A stretch of 64,000 nt of DNA from Prochlorothrix hollandica PCC 9006 = CALU 1027 (GCF_000332315.1 NZ_KB235933.1:933290-997289), one strand, 5' to 3'; shown: positions 18,966 to 27,156, counted from the first letter of the stretch. The notes: generated from the letters alone by a model not told the origin. Translations and numbers: made by a program.

Positions 18966-19610
18966 GTGGATAATGATACTTTTCAACAATTAGTAACCCT
19001 GTCCCAAACCACGATCGGGGAACCTTTTCCCATTTTTATGGGATTCATTGGTTTTTTATGGTTACTGAACCTGATTAATATCGGTATTACCCATGGAGCC
19101 TTAAAACGCCATGGCATTTTACCCCGCAGTCGCGAGGGATTGGTGGGGATTCTGTTTGCTCCCTGTCTCCATGGCAGTTGGCAGCATCTGCGCAATAATA
19201 CCTGGCCCTTGCTCCTGTTAGGGACCTTTGTGATGGTGCAGGTGGGTAATTATTTTTATGGGGTGACCTTAACGATTTGGGCGATCGGGGGCATAGGGGT
19301 TTGGATCTTTGGCCAGGATGGGGTGCATTTAGGCGCTAGTAGCTTAATTTGGGGCTACTGTGGCTTTATTCTGCTCCATGCCCTATTTTCCCCCACGGTG
19401 CTGTCGGTGCTGTTGGCGGCGATCGTGGTTCTTAGCTATGGGGGGATGATTGCCGCCGGGGTGACCCTCCAGCCCCAGGAGCAGCGTGTTTCTTGGCAGA
19501 GCCATCAGTTTGGGTTTGCGGGGGGATGGCTGGCGGCGCGATATAGTGCCGAAATTCAACAGGGACTAGGACGGGTGCTGGACTCCCTCGGTCAACTCCT
19601 GGGGTTCTAG
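18966..19610 (+). CDS. Rhomboid-family intramembrane serine protease
   Basis: 214 residues, mostly membrane helices. Rhomboid hallmarks are in order: a conserved His/Asn segment (CLHGSWQHLRNNTWPL), the catalytic serine region HLGASSLIWG (GxS), and the histidine in the last helix (WQSHQFGFAGGWLAAR). The protease cleaves substrates within the membrane; targets are unknown. It starts with GTG at 18966, since the nearby ATG at 18973 is out of frame. It begins 30 bp after R2 copy B, so that insertion may lie in its promoter region. Confidence 0.85.
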   Translation: MDNDTFQQLVTLSQTTIGEPFPIFMGFIGFLWLLNLINIGITHGALKRHGILPRSREGLVGILFAPCLHGSWQHLRNNTWPLLLLGTFVMVQVGNYFYGVTLTIWAIGGIGVWIFGQDGVHLGASSLIWGYCGFILLHALFSPTVLSVLLAAIVVLSYGGMIAAGVTLQPQEQRVSWQSHQFGFAGGWLAARYSAEIQQGLGRVLDSLGQLLGF

Positions 19611-19639
19611 GTCGTGATTCCTGAGGGAACTCCACTCTT

Positions 19640-19724
19640 TTATTTCGCCAAGATCCTTATTTCGCCAAGATCCTCATTTTACCAAGATCCTCATTTTACC
19701 AAGATCCTTATTTTGCCAAGATCT
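19640..19724. repeat. 17-bp tandem repeat, five units
   Basis: Units start at 19640, 19657, 19674, 19691 and 19708, of the form TTATTTCGCCAAGATCC. The fifth unit is the last 17 bp of the downstream reverse-strand gene (its AAG-ATC-TTG-GCA-AAA-TAA end). The array therefore looks like outward amplification of that gene's 3' end. Confidence 0.9.
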
Positions 19725-20587
19725 TCCTCGCTGGCGTGACCTTTGATCCTTCAGCTTGGCTTAGAAAACGATCGAACTGCCGCAACGTCACAATCACCAC
19801 CCCAGTCATCACTAACGACAACACCCCCATGGAAACCATCCGCTGATCCAAGAGAAAGATCATGTAGGTGAATAACGAGGTGTAGATGACCAGAATCGGC
19901 AGATACCAATGGCGGGGAAAGTAGAAAAAGAAAATGATAGACAGCACATCTGCGGTATAGAAATAGCGTTCATGCATCTTCGGTAAACAGTAGGGCATCA
20001 GCAAACAGGAGAGGAACGATAGTTGAATCAAGAGATCGGGATTCAAGGGGGCGGAACTGCGATAGACCCGCAGGATCAAGAGTCCCAGAACCACCAGGGT
20101 AAACCCCAACCCCAGGGGCAGCAACGTATAGGGAAAAGGGACACCAGGCCACCACGGCAGTACACCATTGGGCGAGGCGGGGTCCATGGCTTTGGTCAAC
20201 CCAGCGGTACACCACCAGGAGGGCTGCTAAAAAGCCCCCATTATTGATGACCGTGCCCACCACTTCAAAGGGGAGATGGGTGCTAGCCATGGCCAGGTGA
20301 ATCAGCAGGGGCAGCAGGGGGAAAAAGGCCAGACGGGGATCCAACTGATCCGTATCGGAATAGCCGGAGGTGACAATGGCTTGGTAGAGATGACTATCCC
20401 AGGCGGAGAACACCCCCCAGCCCCATTGGGCGGCGATGCCCCCAGGGGGTTCCGGTAAACGGGGGGCAATGACCAACAGGCCCAGGAGAATCAGGGCGCG
20501 ACTGCTGAGCCACATGGCCAGGGGAAAGGTGAGGCGGGGATGGGATCCCCAGGAGTCTAAGACGGGCAGCGCGGGTTTAAAGGTCAT
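19708..20587 (-). pseudogene. Disrupted PIG-V-like mannosyltransferase (multi-pass membrane protein)
   Basis: Two overlapping reverse frames carry the two ends of one membrane glycosyltransferase. The N-terminal part (20587 to about 20140) has a helix, then SAWDSHLYQAIVTSGY and FFPLLPLLIHLA. The C-terminal part (about 20160 to 19708) has MPYCLPKMHERYFYTADVLS, typical of this family's end. Related proteins are roughly 400 residues. Here the central part is missing and the frame shifts near 20150, so an internal deletion plus frameshift is likely. The first ATG overlaps the stop of the upstream HlyD-type gene (ATGA), so it was translationally coupled. A sequencing error could explain the shift but not the missing middle. 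Confidence 0.7.
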
Positions 20588-21915
20588 GGATCTGGGGTAA
20601 TCTGCACGCGATCGCCGTCCTTCAGATAACCCGCCCCTTCAACGACTACCTGATCGCCGGGGTTGAGACCCTGGAGAATTTCCATGCGGGCCTGGGTGGG
20701 ATCGGCGCTATCCATCACCTGGCCGACGGTGACGACTTGCAGGGCCACCTGATCTGAACCCAACCACCGGTAAACCCCGTTGCTGCCATCGGGCTGGGTT
20801 AACACTGCCGCTGCTGGTACCGTGAGGCCCGTTTGGTTCGACAGCACCACCGCTGCTTGCAAAAACATACCGGGGCGCAATTTGCTACTGGGGGGGAGAT
20901 TGACCTTGATGCGGGCTTGGCGGGTGGCGGGATCCACCAGGGGCGCGATCGATGCCACGCTGCCCTGGAGTTGAAGGCTGGGGTCACTGTCGGAGCGAAT
21001 GTTTACCCTGGCTCCCACTTTAACTTGGGGCAGTTGGGTTTCCGGGAGGGAGATTTCCAGTTCCAGTAACCCATCCCGAATCACGGAAAAGAGGGGATCG
21101 CGATCGGAGGCTAAATTCCCCACCCTGGCAAAACGCTCGGCTACAATGCCTGCGGTGGGAGCCTTAACCTGAGTGCGATTCAGGGTAATGGTGAGCTGAT
21201 TTAACTGGGCCTGTTGACTTTGCACCTCTGCCTGGGCACTGGTGATGTTGGCCTGGGCCAGTCGCACCGATTCCTGGGCGGTCAGTACTGTGGTCGATCG
21301 GGTTTCCAGTTCCTGGGCACTGATGGCCCCATCTGCGGCTAAAGCTTGGAACCGTTGCAGATTGCTTTGGGCTTCCTTTAAGGTGGCTTGGGCTTGGGCT
21401 AAGCTGGCCTGTTGTTGTCGCACCCTCGCTTGGGCCGAGGCCAGTTGGGCTTTGCCCTGTTGGATCTGGGCCTGAATGGTGGTGCTATCCAATACCACCA
21501 GCACCTGGCCGGGGCTAATGGCATCCCCCTCATCCACCCGCACCTCTTGGATTTGCAGATTACTGGCCTGGGCCGCGATGGGTAGCAGATCCTGGGCCTG
21601 GACAGTCCCCGTGGTGTCCAGGCGGCGGCTAATGGCTTGGCTTTGGACAGGGGCTAAGGTCACCGCCTTGGCGGGTACCAGGGCTGGGGTCTCCGGTGCT
21701 GCTGCCGGTTCTCCTGGGCTTCCTCCCCGCCAGACCACGATGCCCCCAATCAGCAGGATCCCCCCCAGGGCGATCGCCCCCAAGCGCCATGTTTGGCCAG
21801 GGGACTGGGAGCTGGCAAACGGGGCTGGGGGGCTGGCTGGCTCAGCCTGGGCCAGGGGGGAACTGGGGTAACTAGGGGGGGAAGAGTCGGGGGCGTTGAC
21901 AAAATCCTGGGTCAC
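20584..21915 (-). CDS. HlyD/RND-type periplasmic adaptor (membrane fusion) subunit
   Basis: 443 residues from a GTG at 21915. A single membrane helix lies at about 42-63, then a lipoyl half-motif, a long Ala/Gln-rich coiled-coil hairpin (about 150-260), a second lipoyl half (APTAGIVAERFARVGN), a beta-barrel region (LRPGMFLQAAVVL) and a C-terminal membrane-proximal domain. Such adaptors link an inner-membrane RND or ABC pump to an outer-membrane channel. No pump or channel gene lies beside it, so the partner is unknown. It overlaps the broken glycosyltransferase by 4 nt. Confidence 0.88.
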   Translation of the reverse strand: MTQDFVNAPDSSPPSYPSSPLAQAEPASPPAPFASSQSPGQTWRLGAIALGGILLIGGIVVWRGGSPGEPAAAPETPALVPAKAVTLAPVQSQAISRRLDTTGTVQAQDLLPIAAQASNLQIQEVRVDEGDAISPGQVLVVLDSTTIQAQIQQGKAQLASAQARVRQQQASLAQAQATLKEAQSNLQRFQALAADGAISAQELETRSTTVLTAQESVRLAQANITSAQAEVQSQQAQLNQLTITLNRTQVKAPTAGIVAERFARVGNLASDRDPLFSVIRDGLLELEISLPETQLPQVKVGARVNIRSDSDPSLQLQGSVASIAPLVDPATRQARIKVNLPPSSKLRPGMFLQAAVVLSNQTGLTVPAAAVLTQPDGSNGVYRWLGSDQVALQVVTVGQVMDSADPTQARMEILQGLNPGDQVVVEGAGYLKDGDRVQITPDP

Positions 21916-22064
21916 GGTGATCTCTCAAAGGGGTAGACAAACAGATGGGTTTAGGGCTGGTTGACTGACAAAAGAAGGTCGCTCTACCCTTCGATCGGAG
22001 GGTAACTCCAGAGCTTGCCTGACCTTGTTGCATTTCTTCATCATTTCTTAAGTTTAATTATAGA

Positions 22065-22268
22065 TACAGCAATCCTAAATCAGTTGTAAGGATCTCGATC
22101 GCTGAAACCCTTGGTGTGGTGTGCCCCCTCCGGGCGCACACCACACGACCCATTTCGGACTGCTGTACAGCAATCCTAAATCAGTTGTAAGGATCTCGGT
22201 GGCTGAAACCTTTTGGATCGTGTGCCCCCTCCGGGCGTACACCACACGACCTATGTCGGACTGCTGTA
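22065..22268. mobile_element. Two tandem R1 elements sharing a TA
   Basis: Copy one is 22065-22167 and copy two is 22166-22268, each 103 bp. Each runs TACAGCAATCC to GGACTGCTGTA. The last TA of the first is the first TA of the second, as expected for insertion at a TA dinucleotide. They lie between the adaptor gene and the HAD phosphatase. Their central hairpins could also act on transcription. Confidence 0.88.
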
Positions 22269-22297
22269 GTAATGGGAGGGTATAGGAGAGGGAACTC

Positions 22298-22912
22298 ATG
22301 CTATTGAACTTTGACTATGACGGGGTGATTGCCGACTCCTTGACGGCTTTGGTGGCCATTGCAGCCCAGGCCCAAGGGGAACTGGGGTTAGGGCGATCGC
22401 CCACTGCCGCCGACTTTGCCCAATTGGAAAACCTCACCTTTCCCGATCTGGCCCAGCATTTGGGAATTCCGGTCTCGGCGATCGACACCTATGTGCAGCG
22501 GGTTTTCCAGCTCCAACACGCCCTCCCCCCCCAACCCCTATTTGCGGGCATAGTCCCCATCCTGCACCACTTGGCCCAAGACCATACCTTGGTGGTGATC
22601 ACCTCCAGCCAGGGCACAGCGGTCACCGCCGCCTTGGCTCACCAGAGGCTAGGGACTGTGATGACGGCAGTGTTGGGGGGGAATCTGGGTCTGACGAAGG
22701 CCGATCGCATTGTCCAAGCCCAGATGTTAACCGGATTCGATTCCCAGGACACCTATATGATCGGCGATGCGGTCAGCGATGTGCGCCAGGGCAAGGCAGC
22801 GGGGGTTAAAACGGCGGCGGTGACCTGGGGCTTTCAGTCCCGGCAACGGTTAATAGCAGAACAACCGGATTGGATCTGCGATCGGCCCCAGGATTTATTG
22901 GCGTTGCTGTAA
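22298..22912 (+). CDS. HAD-superfamily phosphatase
   Basis: 204 residues. HAD motif I is FDYDGVIADS (nucleophile and acid/base aspartates), motif II is in LVVITSSQGT, motif III is the lysine in GLTKADRI, and motif IV is YMIGDAVSDVRQGKAAG. A cap region lies between motif I and about residue 90. The fold matches phosphoglycolate-phosphatase-like hydrolases; the substrate is unknown. A clear AGGAGAGGG precedes the ATG by about 5 nt. It begins 30 bp after the R1 pair. Confidence 0.88.
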   Translation: MLLNFDYDGVIADSLTALVAIAAQAQGELGLGRSPTAADFAQLENLTFPDLAQHLGIPVSAIDTYVQRVFQLQHALPPQPLFAGIVPILHHLAQDHTLVVITSSQGTAVTAALAHQRLGTVMTAVLGGNLGLTKADRIVQAQMLTGFDSQDTYMIGDAVSDVRQGKAAGVKTAAVTWGFQSRQRLIAEQPDWICDRPQDLLALL

Positions 22913-22916
22913 TTTA

Positions 22917-22953
22917 GGGTTACCGCTTCAGCGGGACAAAATTAGCGGGGAAG
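22917..22953. repeat. R4 repeat fragment
   Basis: TTACCGCTTCAGCGGGACAA and the following AATTAGCGGG resemble one end of R4. Short and degenerate. Confidence 0.4.
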
Positions 22954-22986
22954 CGGGGCGCACACACCCAAGAGGTCGTTGTGATC

Positions 22987-23090
22987 CGTCTCGGCTGTCC
23001 CTGAGCGGTTGAGGTCAAGGCCGATCGATCGCTGGTGTTGGGGTTTCATGGGCCGGGGGTGCGGCAATATCTGGAGTTTGCGATCGCCTA
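22987..23090 (+). pseudogene. Scar of a toxin-antitoxin cassette (leader piece joined to a tail piece)
   Basis: This carries GAGGTCAAGGCCGATCGATC, part of the leader shared by several genes in the island (see 25183, 26255, 29113). It is joined directly to a tail that reads GFHGPGVRQYLEFAIA and stop. The same tail recurs at 26613-26665 and, shortened, at 28310-28334. No start codon precedes it, so it is a remnant rather than a gene. It marks the left edge of the island. Confidence 0.6.
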
Positions 23091-23205
23091 GGCTCCGTTC
23101 ACCCCCATCAATCGCCGTATCCTGACCGAGATGACCCTGGTTTACTGCTATTCTCAGTGAAAGCTCAGAGCGGATAGCGATCAGTTTTTGAGGAGTGAAG
23201 CTGCT

Positions 23206-24144
23206 ATGGATACCCACAAAATTCCTGAGTCAGGGGTTTGGCCCGATCGCCTGCCCAGTAGCGAAGAACTGCCCCATACCGACGATACTCCCGTGGATAA
23301 CGAAGATCAGAACCTACTGCCCAACTGGCTGTTTGCTGCGCTGGAGGAGATGTGGATCGATCGGCGCGATTGGTATTTTGCGGTGGATATGGCGGTTTAT
23401 GACCGGGAAGGGCAACGTCGCCGCACGCCGACCATTATTCCCGATGGTTTTCTGGCGCTGGGTGTGCCGCGCTATCGCTATCCCGATCGGGGGCGGTTGA
23501 GTTATGTCATTTCCGAAGAAAGCGATGTGGTGCCAATTTTGGCTCTAGAGCATGTGTCCCATAAGTACGGGGGCGAGTACGATCGCAAGTTTGAGATCTA
23601 CGCCCAGTTGGGGGTGGTGTACTACGTCATCTACAACGGTCAGCGACGGCACAAGCGACGCAAGCAGCGCTATGCAGGGGGGGCGGTGCAGTATTCTGAA
23701 CTGGCAACGGGGACGAATGGCACAACGGGATCACCTGGAGCAACTGGAACAGCGGGAAGCAATGGAGCAGTGGGAAGCAATGGCAACACGGGATTGCAAC
23801 CCTTAACGGTTGATGCCCTAGAGGTGTATCGGCTGGAGGCGGGGGTCTACCGTCGCATTGCGGGGGATCCGGTGTGGATGCCGGAGGTCGGGCTAGGGAT
23901 TGGCTGTGTGCAGGGGGAATTGCAGGGGCGACAGCGGGAATGGTTGGCCTGGTTTAATGAGTTGGGGGTGGCCTATCCGTTAGTGCAGGAGCGGGCGGAG
24001 CAGGAACGACAGCGGGCGGAGCAGGAGCGACAGCGGGCGGAACAGGAGCGACAGAGGGCGGAACAGGAACGGCAAGCTCGGTTACGCCTGTTGGATCAGT
24101 TACGGCAAATGGGGATTGATTTGAGCCAATTTGAGGAGAATTAA
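23206..24144 (+). CDS. Uma2-family (DUF820) putative restriction endonuclease
   Basis: 312 residues from the ATG at 23206, which has AGGAG 10 nt upstream. The Uma2 fold has a PD-(D/E)XK-like site: PDGFLALGV, the acidic ILALEHVSHKYGGEYDRKFEIYA region (quoted in part) and VVYYVIY. A stretch at about residues 168-198 is a collagen-like Gly-X-Y insertion (GTNGTTGSPGATGTAGSNG), and the C-terminus is a charged coiled coil of repeated RAEQERQ. Uma2 proteins are abundant in cyanobacteria, often near mobile and TA genes, with unclear function. Confidence 0.85.
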   Translation: MDTHKIPESGVWPDRLPSSEELPHTDDTPVDNEDQNLLPNWLFAALEEMWIDRRDWYFAVDMAVYDREGQRRRTPTIIPDGFLALGVPRYRYPDRGRLSYVISEESDVVPILALEHVSHKYGGEYDRKFEIYAQLGVVYYVIYNGQRRHKRRKQRYAGGAVQYSELATGTNGTTGSPGATGTAGSNGAVGSNGNTGLQPLTVDALEVYRLEAGVYRRIAGDPVWMPEVGLGIGCVQGELQGRQREWLAWFNELGVAYPLVQERAEQERQRAEQERQRAEQERQRAEQERQARLRLLDQLRQMGIDLSQFEEN

Positions 24145-24196
24145 CCTCAGGGGAGTGCCTCATCCTGACTTGCGAGGCACTCGCGGGGGTTGGGGG

Positions 24197-24300
24197 GCGA
24201 TCGGGGGGTGTTAGGATGGGGAGGTGTTAGCGTTTATGTTTTGGGGAGTTGAGATGCAAAGGATACAGTTGCAGGTTGAGGTGAAGGACGATCGATCGCT
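24197..24300 (+). repeat. Seam repeat copy 1 (leader half only)
   Basis: Shared leader GCGATCGGGGGGTGTTAGGA, then the ATG and first codons of the antitoxin gene (MQRIQLQVEVKDDRS). The same block heads copies at 25125, 26192, 27587 and 29060. It probably carries the promoter and ribosome site of each cassette. Confidence 0.8.
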
Positions 24301-24535
24301 GACGATTCCGTTACCGCCTAATGTGGCGGCGGGGCTGTATGAAGTTGTTGTGGTGATGCAGCCGCAGTCTGAGGTGAGGACGACAAGCCAAGACTGGGAG
24401 CAATATTGGGAGAATTTGGCGGTGTTTCGGGCCAAGATTGCAGAGCGGTTTGGCTGTAGCGATCGGGATTGGGTGGCTGAGGCACGGGTCGATCGAGAAA
24501 CAGATTTAGGGCAGTGGCTGGGATTGATAGAGTGA
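24254..24535 (+). CDS. Antitoxin of PIN toxin-antitoxin module (copy 1)
   Basis: 93 residues starting MQRIQLQVEVKDDRSLTIPL. A beta-rich N-terminus (LPPNVAAGLYEVVVVMQP) precedes an acidic/tryptophan C-terminal tail (QDWEQYWENLAVFRAKIAER). Its stop overlaps the start of the PIN gene (TGATG), the normal order for an antitoxin that neutralises and coregulates its toxin. It is duplicated at 27641 with a 4-nt deletion. The exact antitoxin family is not certain. Confidence 0.75.
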   Translation: MQRIQLQVEVKDDRSLTIPLPPNVAAGLYEVVVVMQPQSEVRTTSQDWEQYWENLAVFRAKIAERFGCSDRDWVAEARVDRETDLGQWLGLIE

Positions 24536-24969
24536 TGAAAATTGTTCTGGATGCGAATATCACGTTGGCGTTAGTGTTGTCGCTACCGGCTACGCCCCAA
24601 GCCGTCCAAAAGGTTTCAGATTGGCAAAAGCAAGGCTATCAATTTTTTGTGCCGACTTTGTGGTGCTATGAGGTTATTTCGGCGTTACGGAAAGCGCGGG
24701 TTGCTGGTTTTTTGGATGCCGTAGCAGTTAAGGAGGCTTTCGATCAGCTTTTGGGCTTGCCGATCGAGTGGGTTGATCCAACTCCGACATTGATGGAGCG
24801 TAGCCTATATTGGGCTGAGATTTTGGGGCAACGGGTTGCCTATGATGGGGCTTATTTGGCAGTGGCAGAGGCAATTGAGGCTGAGTTCTGGACGTTGGAT
24901 CACAAGCTGATTCGGGCAATTTTGCCGTTAAACCTGGGTTGGATTCATGCTCTAACGGCAGAGGACTAA
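24535..24969 (+). CDS. PIN-domain (VapC-like) toxin, copy 1
   Basis: 144 residues. PIN acidic residues are visible in KIVLDANITLAL, LWCYEVISAL, VAYDGAYLAVAEA and FWTLDHKLIRA, giving the metal site of a VapC-type RNase, which usually cleaves tRNA or rRNA. It ends LNLGWIHALTAED, a normal C-terminus with the last beta strand. It is translationally coupled to the antitoxin by TGATG. A near-identical second copy is at 27918. Confidence 0.88.
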   Translation: MKIVLDANITLALVLSLPATPQAVQKVSDWQKQGYQFFVPTLWCYEVISALRKARVAGFLDAVAVKEAFDQLLGLPIEWVDPTPTLMERSLYWAEILGQRVAYDGAYLAVAEAIEAEFWTLDHKLIRAILPLNLGWIHALTAED

Positions 24970-25027
24970 ATAAGTTAGGCTTATGGGGTGTGAGGGAGAT
25001 CGCTTAGGATTTAGCTGGGGAGAGGAG

Positions 25028-25227
25028 CGATCGGGTGATCGCTGTGGCGGGAGGGGCGGGGGTTGGTGGTGCGGTATCTGGAGGGTTTGTTGTGGCGGGA
25101 GCGGGGGTAGCTTGATTTGGGTGGGCGATCGGGGGGTGTTAGGATGGGGAGGGACTAGCGTTTATGTTTCGGGGGGGTTGGGATGCAAACGATTCAATTG
25201 CAGGTTGAGGTCAAGGGAGATCGATCT
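25028..25227 (+). repeat. Seam repeat copy 2
   Basis: The left half is an orphan version of the DUF4926 gene tail (GGCGGGAGGGGCGGGGGTTG to the GAGCGGGGGTAG stop). The right half is the shared leader and the codons for MQTIQLQVEVKGDRS. The tail is out of context here, as no gene precedes it. Confidence 0.8.
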
Positions 25228-25449
25228 CGGTTAGCCATTTTGCGGGAAAGGCGGGCGGAAATTTTGGCGATCGCGGCTCACCATGGCGCTGATCAGGTGC
25301 GGGTGTTTGGGTCGGTGGCGCGGGGGGAAGAGGGTCCGGAGAGTGATGTGGATTTTTTGGTGAGTTATGACCCGGAGCGGGTAACGCCTTGGTTTCCGGG
25401 GGGGTTGTTGATGGATTGGGAGGAGTTGTTGGGGTGTCGGGTGGTTTAG
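25183..25449 (+). pseudogene. Truncated MNT-type nucleotidyltransferase (copy 1)
   Basis: 88 residues beginning with the island leader MQTIQLQVEVKGDRS, joined to a minimal nucleotidyltransferase domain. The active-site motif GSVARGEEGPESDVDFLV is intact. Relative to the copy at 26255 it diverges after LLGCRV and stops one residue later, losing about 22 residues. It may be nonfunctional. MNT proteins of this kind act as antitoxins that AMPylate HEPN toxins; no HEPN gene is present. Confidence 0.7.
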
Positions 25450-25522
25450 CTTAGGAGGGGGGGACGATCCCAACAGGTGCTGAGGTGGGTTAGGATTCAG
25501 ATCAAACAGCATTGAAGGTGTA

Positions 25523-25846
25523 GTGACTTATCTCCCTCAGCCGATCGTGATTGATGAGGCTAAAATTACTCAATACCTGCTTGTTCCATTGGCTAAGGAC
25601 GATAAATCCAAGTTTTTAGCGCGAGGGGGCTATGGGCAGGAAAGTTGGCAACGGCTTCGGGCAGACTTAATGGCGCAAGCCCTTAACCAGTCTGCTGAGT
25701 TTTTGGTGACGACTCCCTATGGCGATAAGTATCAAATTCGCGGGGCTTTACCGGGTGTTAATGGAGTTTGCTTAAATGTTCTATCTGTGTGGATGGTTGG
25801 CAATCAGCAAACTCGGTTTATTACTTTAGTTCCTGATAAGTTGTAA
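25523..25846 (+). CDS. DUF6883-like small protein, probable TA partner
   Basis: 107 residues from a GTG. Visible segments are KITQYLLVPLAKDDKSKFL, GGYGQESWQRLRADL, an ITTPYG-like turn (LVTTPYGDKYQIRGALPG) and a C-terminal WMVGNQQTRFITLVPDKL. This matches my recollection of DUF6883, which commonly precedes DUF4926 in cyanobacteria. It is followed 12 nt later by the DUF4926 gene, with AAGGAGG between. A toxin-antitoxin role is inferred from pairing and context only. Confidence 0.65.
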   Translation: MTYLPQPIVIDEAKITQYLLVPLAKDDKSKFLARGGYGQESWQRLRADLMAQALNQSAEFLVTTPYGDKYQIRGALPGVNGVCLNVLSVWMVGNQQTRFITLVPDKL

Positions 25847-25858
25847 GGAGGTTTAAGG

Positions 25859-26182
25859 ATGGTGCTGTTGATTTCGGAGCCTTATGCTTTGTTTTCCCAG
25901 GCGGTTTTGTTGCAGGATGTTCCAGAGTATGGGCTGAAGCGGGGGGCGATCGGGACGATCGTGGAGCATTATCCGATGCCGGAGGGGGTGGCGGATGGGT
26001 ATAGTGTGGAGGGGTTTGGGGTGGTGGGGGTGACGATCGAGGTGGATGAGTTGCAGATTTTGCCGGTGGTGGGTTTGGTGGAGGAGTTTGGAGTGATTCA
26101 GAGGTTGCGATCGCTGTCGCGGGAGGGGCGGGAGTTGTTGGAGCGATATCTGGAGGGTTTGTTGTGGCGGGAGCGGGGGTAG
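25859..26182 (+). CDS. DUF4926-like small protein, probable TA partner
   Basis: 107 residues. The core QAVLLQDVPEYGLKRGAIGT and IEVDELQILPV match DUF4926, an SH3-like small domain. An extra C-terminal tail (QRLRSLSREGRELLERYLEG and on) is encoded by the island seam repeat; orphan versions of that tail occur at five other places, four of them without the DUF4926 body. A strong AAGGAGG precedes the ATG. It probably pairs with the DUF6883-like gene just upstream. Confidence 0.7.
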   Translation: MVLLISEPYALFSQAVLLQDVPEYGLKRGAIGTIVEHYPMPEGVADGYSVEGFGVVGVTIEVDELQILPVVGLVEEFGVIQRLRSLSREGRELLERYLEGLLWRERG

Positions 26183-26299
26183 CTTGATTTGGGTGGGCGA
26201 TCGGGGGGTGTTAGGATGGGGAGGGACTAGCGTTTATGTTTTAGGGGGGTTGGGATGCAAACGATTCAATTGCAGGTTGAGGTCAAGGACGATCGATCG
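26071..26299 (+). repeat. Seam repeat copy 3 (in its likely original context)
   Basis: This includes the genuine 3' end of the DUF4926 gene, the spacer, the leader GCGATCGGGGGGTGTTAGGA and the start of the MNT gene. It looks like the source arrangement from which the orphan seams derive. Confidence 0.75.
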
Positions 26300-26587
26300 C
26301 GGTTAGCCATTTTGCGGGAAAGGCGGGCGGAAATTTTGGCGATCGCGGCTCACCATGGCGCTGATCAGGTGCGGGTGTTTGGGTCGGTGGCGCGGGGGGA
26401 AGAGGGTCCGGAGAGTGATGTGGATTTTTTGGTGAGTTATGACCCGGAGCGGGTAACGCCTTGGTTTCCGGGGGGGTTGTTGATGGATTGGGAGGAGTTG
26501 TTGGGGTGTCGGGTGGATGTGTTGACGGAGGAGGGGATTAGTCCGTTGATTCGGGAGCGGGTTTTGGCGGAGGCTAAGCTTTTATGA
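26255..26587 (+). CDS. MNT-type nucleotidyltransferase (complete copy)
   Basis: 110 residues. The first 15 (MQTIQLQVEVKDDRS) are the island leader peptide. The rest is a minimal nucleotidyltransferase with GSVARGEEGPESDVDFLV and a full C-terminus (DVLTEEGISPLIRERVLAEA). In MNT/HEPN systems the nucleotidyltransferase AMPylates and silences the HEPN RNase. Here the sequence after the stop is only a short tail scar, so the HEPN partner seems to have been lost. The leader fused to the MNT body is unusual. Confidence 0.8.
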   Translation: MQTIQLQVEVKDDRSRLAILRERRAEILAIAAHHGADQVRVFGSVARGEEGPESDVDFLVSYDPERVTPWFPGGLLMDWEELLGCRVDVLTEEGISPLIRERVLAEAKLL

Positions 26588-26730
26588 CCCACGGATGGGG
26601 GAGGAGATTGTGTTGGGGTTTCATGGGCCGGGGGTGCGGCAGTATACGGAGTTTGCGATCGCTTAAGGGGGAATTGAGGGGGGCGATGAAGGTGTTGGTG
26701 AGGGTACTGGAGAGGAGTCCGGGGGAGAGG
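26588..26730. other. Composite scar between cassettes
   Basis: Forward, 26613-26665 repeats the GFHGPGVRQYTEFAIA-stop tail. Reverse, 26670-26730 reads SPGLLSSTLTNTFIAPL, clearly related to TPGLLSGTLSNAFFDPL in the antitoxin at 28729-28923. Remnants of at least two lost modules are therefore fused here. No complete gene is present. Confidence 0.6.
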
Positions 26731-27156
26731 TTAGGGCAGTAAGGCAAAACTGTTACAGTGTTGGGGGCGATAGAGGCTAAAATCACGACGATCGAGGGTT
26801 AACACTGTGCTGAGTTTGTGATGCTCTGCTAAAGCCATGACGGAGGCATCTACAAAATCAATACGACTATCCTGATATTGCTGCAAAATTGCGGCGGTTC
26901 GGGAAAGCGCGACATTGTTGAGACCCATGAGTTCAAATTTGCTAAATTTGAGGGATTGAAGAAATTGAATCACGATGGCAATTCCTGCATCGCGGGTAAG
27001 GAGATAGGCGACCTCAGCCAAAACGGTTTGAGGCAGTAGGATTTTGGACTGCTCCCTGTACACTTGTATGCTGGCCTGGTGGTGTTTGTCATTACGGTTG
27101 GTTAGGGCAACGACAAAGCCTGTGTCTGTGATGGCGCTTAGGCTTTCCATGTCCAA
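26731..27156 (-). CDS. PIN-domain toxin
   Basis: 141 residues. PIN metal-site acids are visible in AITDTGFVVAL, VLAEVAYLL, RIDFVDASVMALA and LTLDRRDFS. It is a likely VapC-type RNase. Its start overlaps the end of the DUF2281-like antitoxin gene by up to 19 nt, which couples translation. M3 (27150) is an alternative start. Confidence 0.85.
   Translation of the reverse strand: MDMESLSAITDTGFVVALTNRNDKHHQASIQVYREQSKILLPQTVLAEVAYLLTRDAGIAIVIQFLQSLKFSKFELMGLNNVALSRTAAILQQYQDSRIDFVDASVMALAEHHKLSTVLTLDRRDFSLYRPQHCNSFALLP

Noticed and set aside
22942-23217. 91-residue reverse ORF upstream of Uma2
   Set aside because: It is the antisense of cassette scars; the same LPHPRPMKPQH-type phrase appears antisense to the tail at 26613, confirming it is a shadow.
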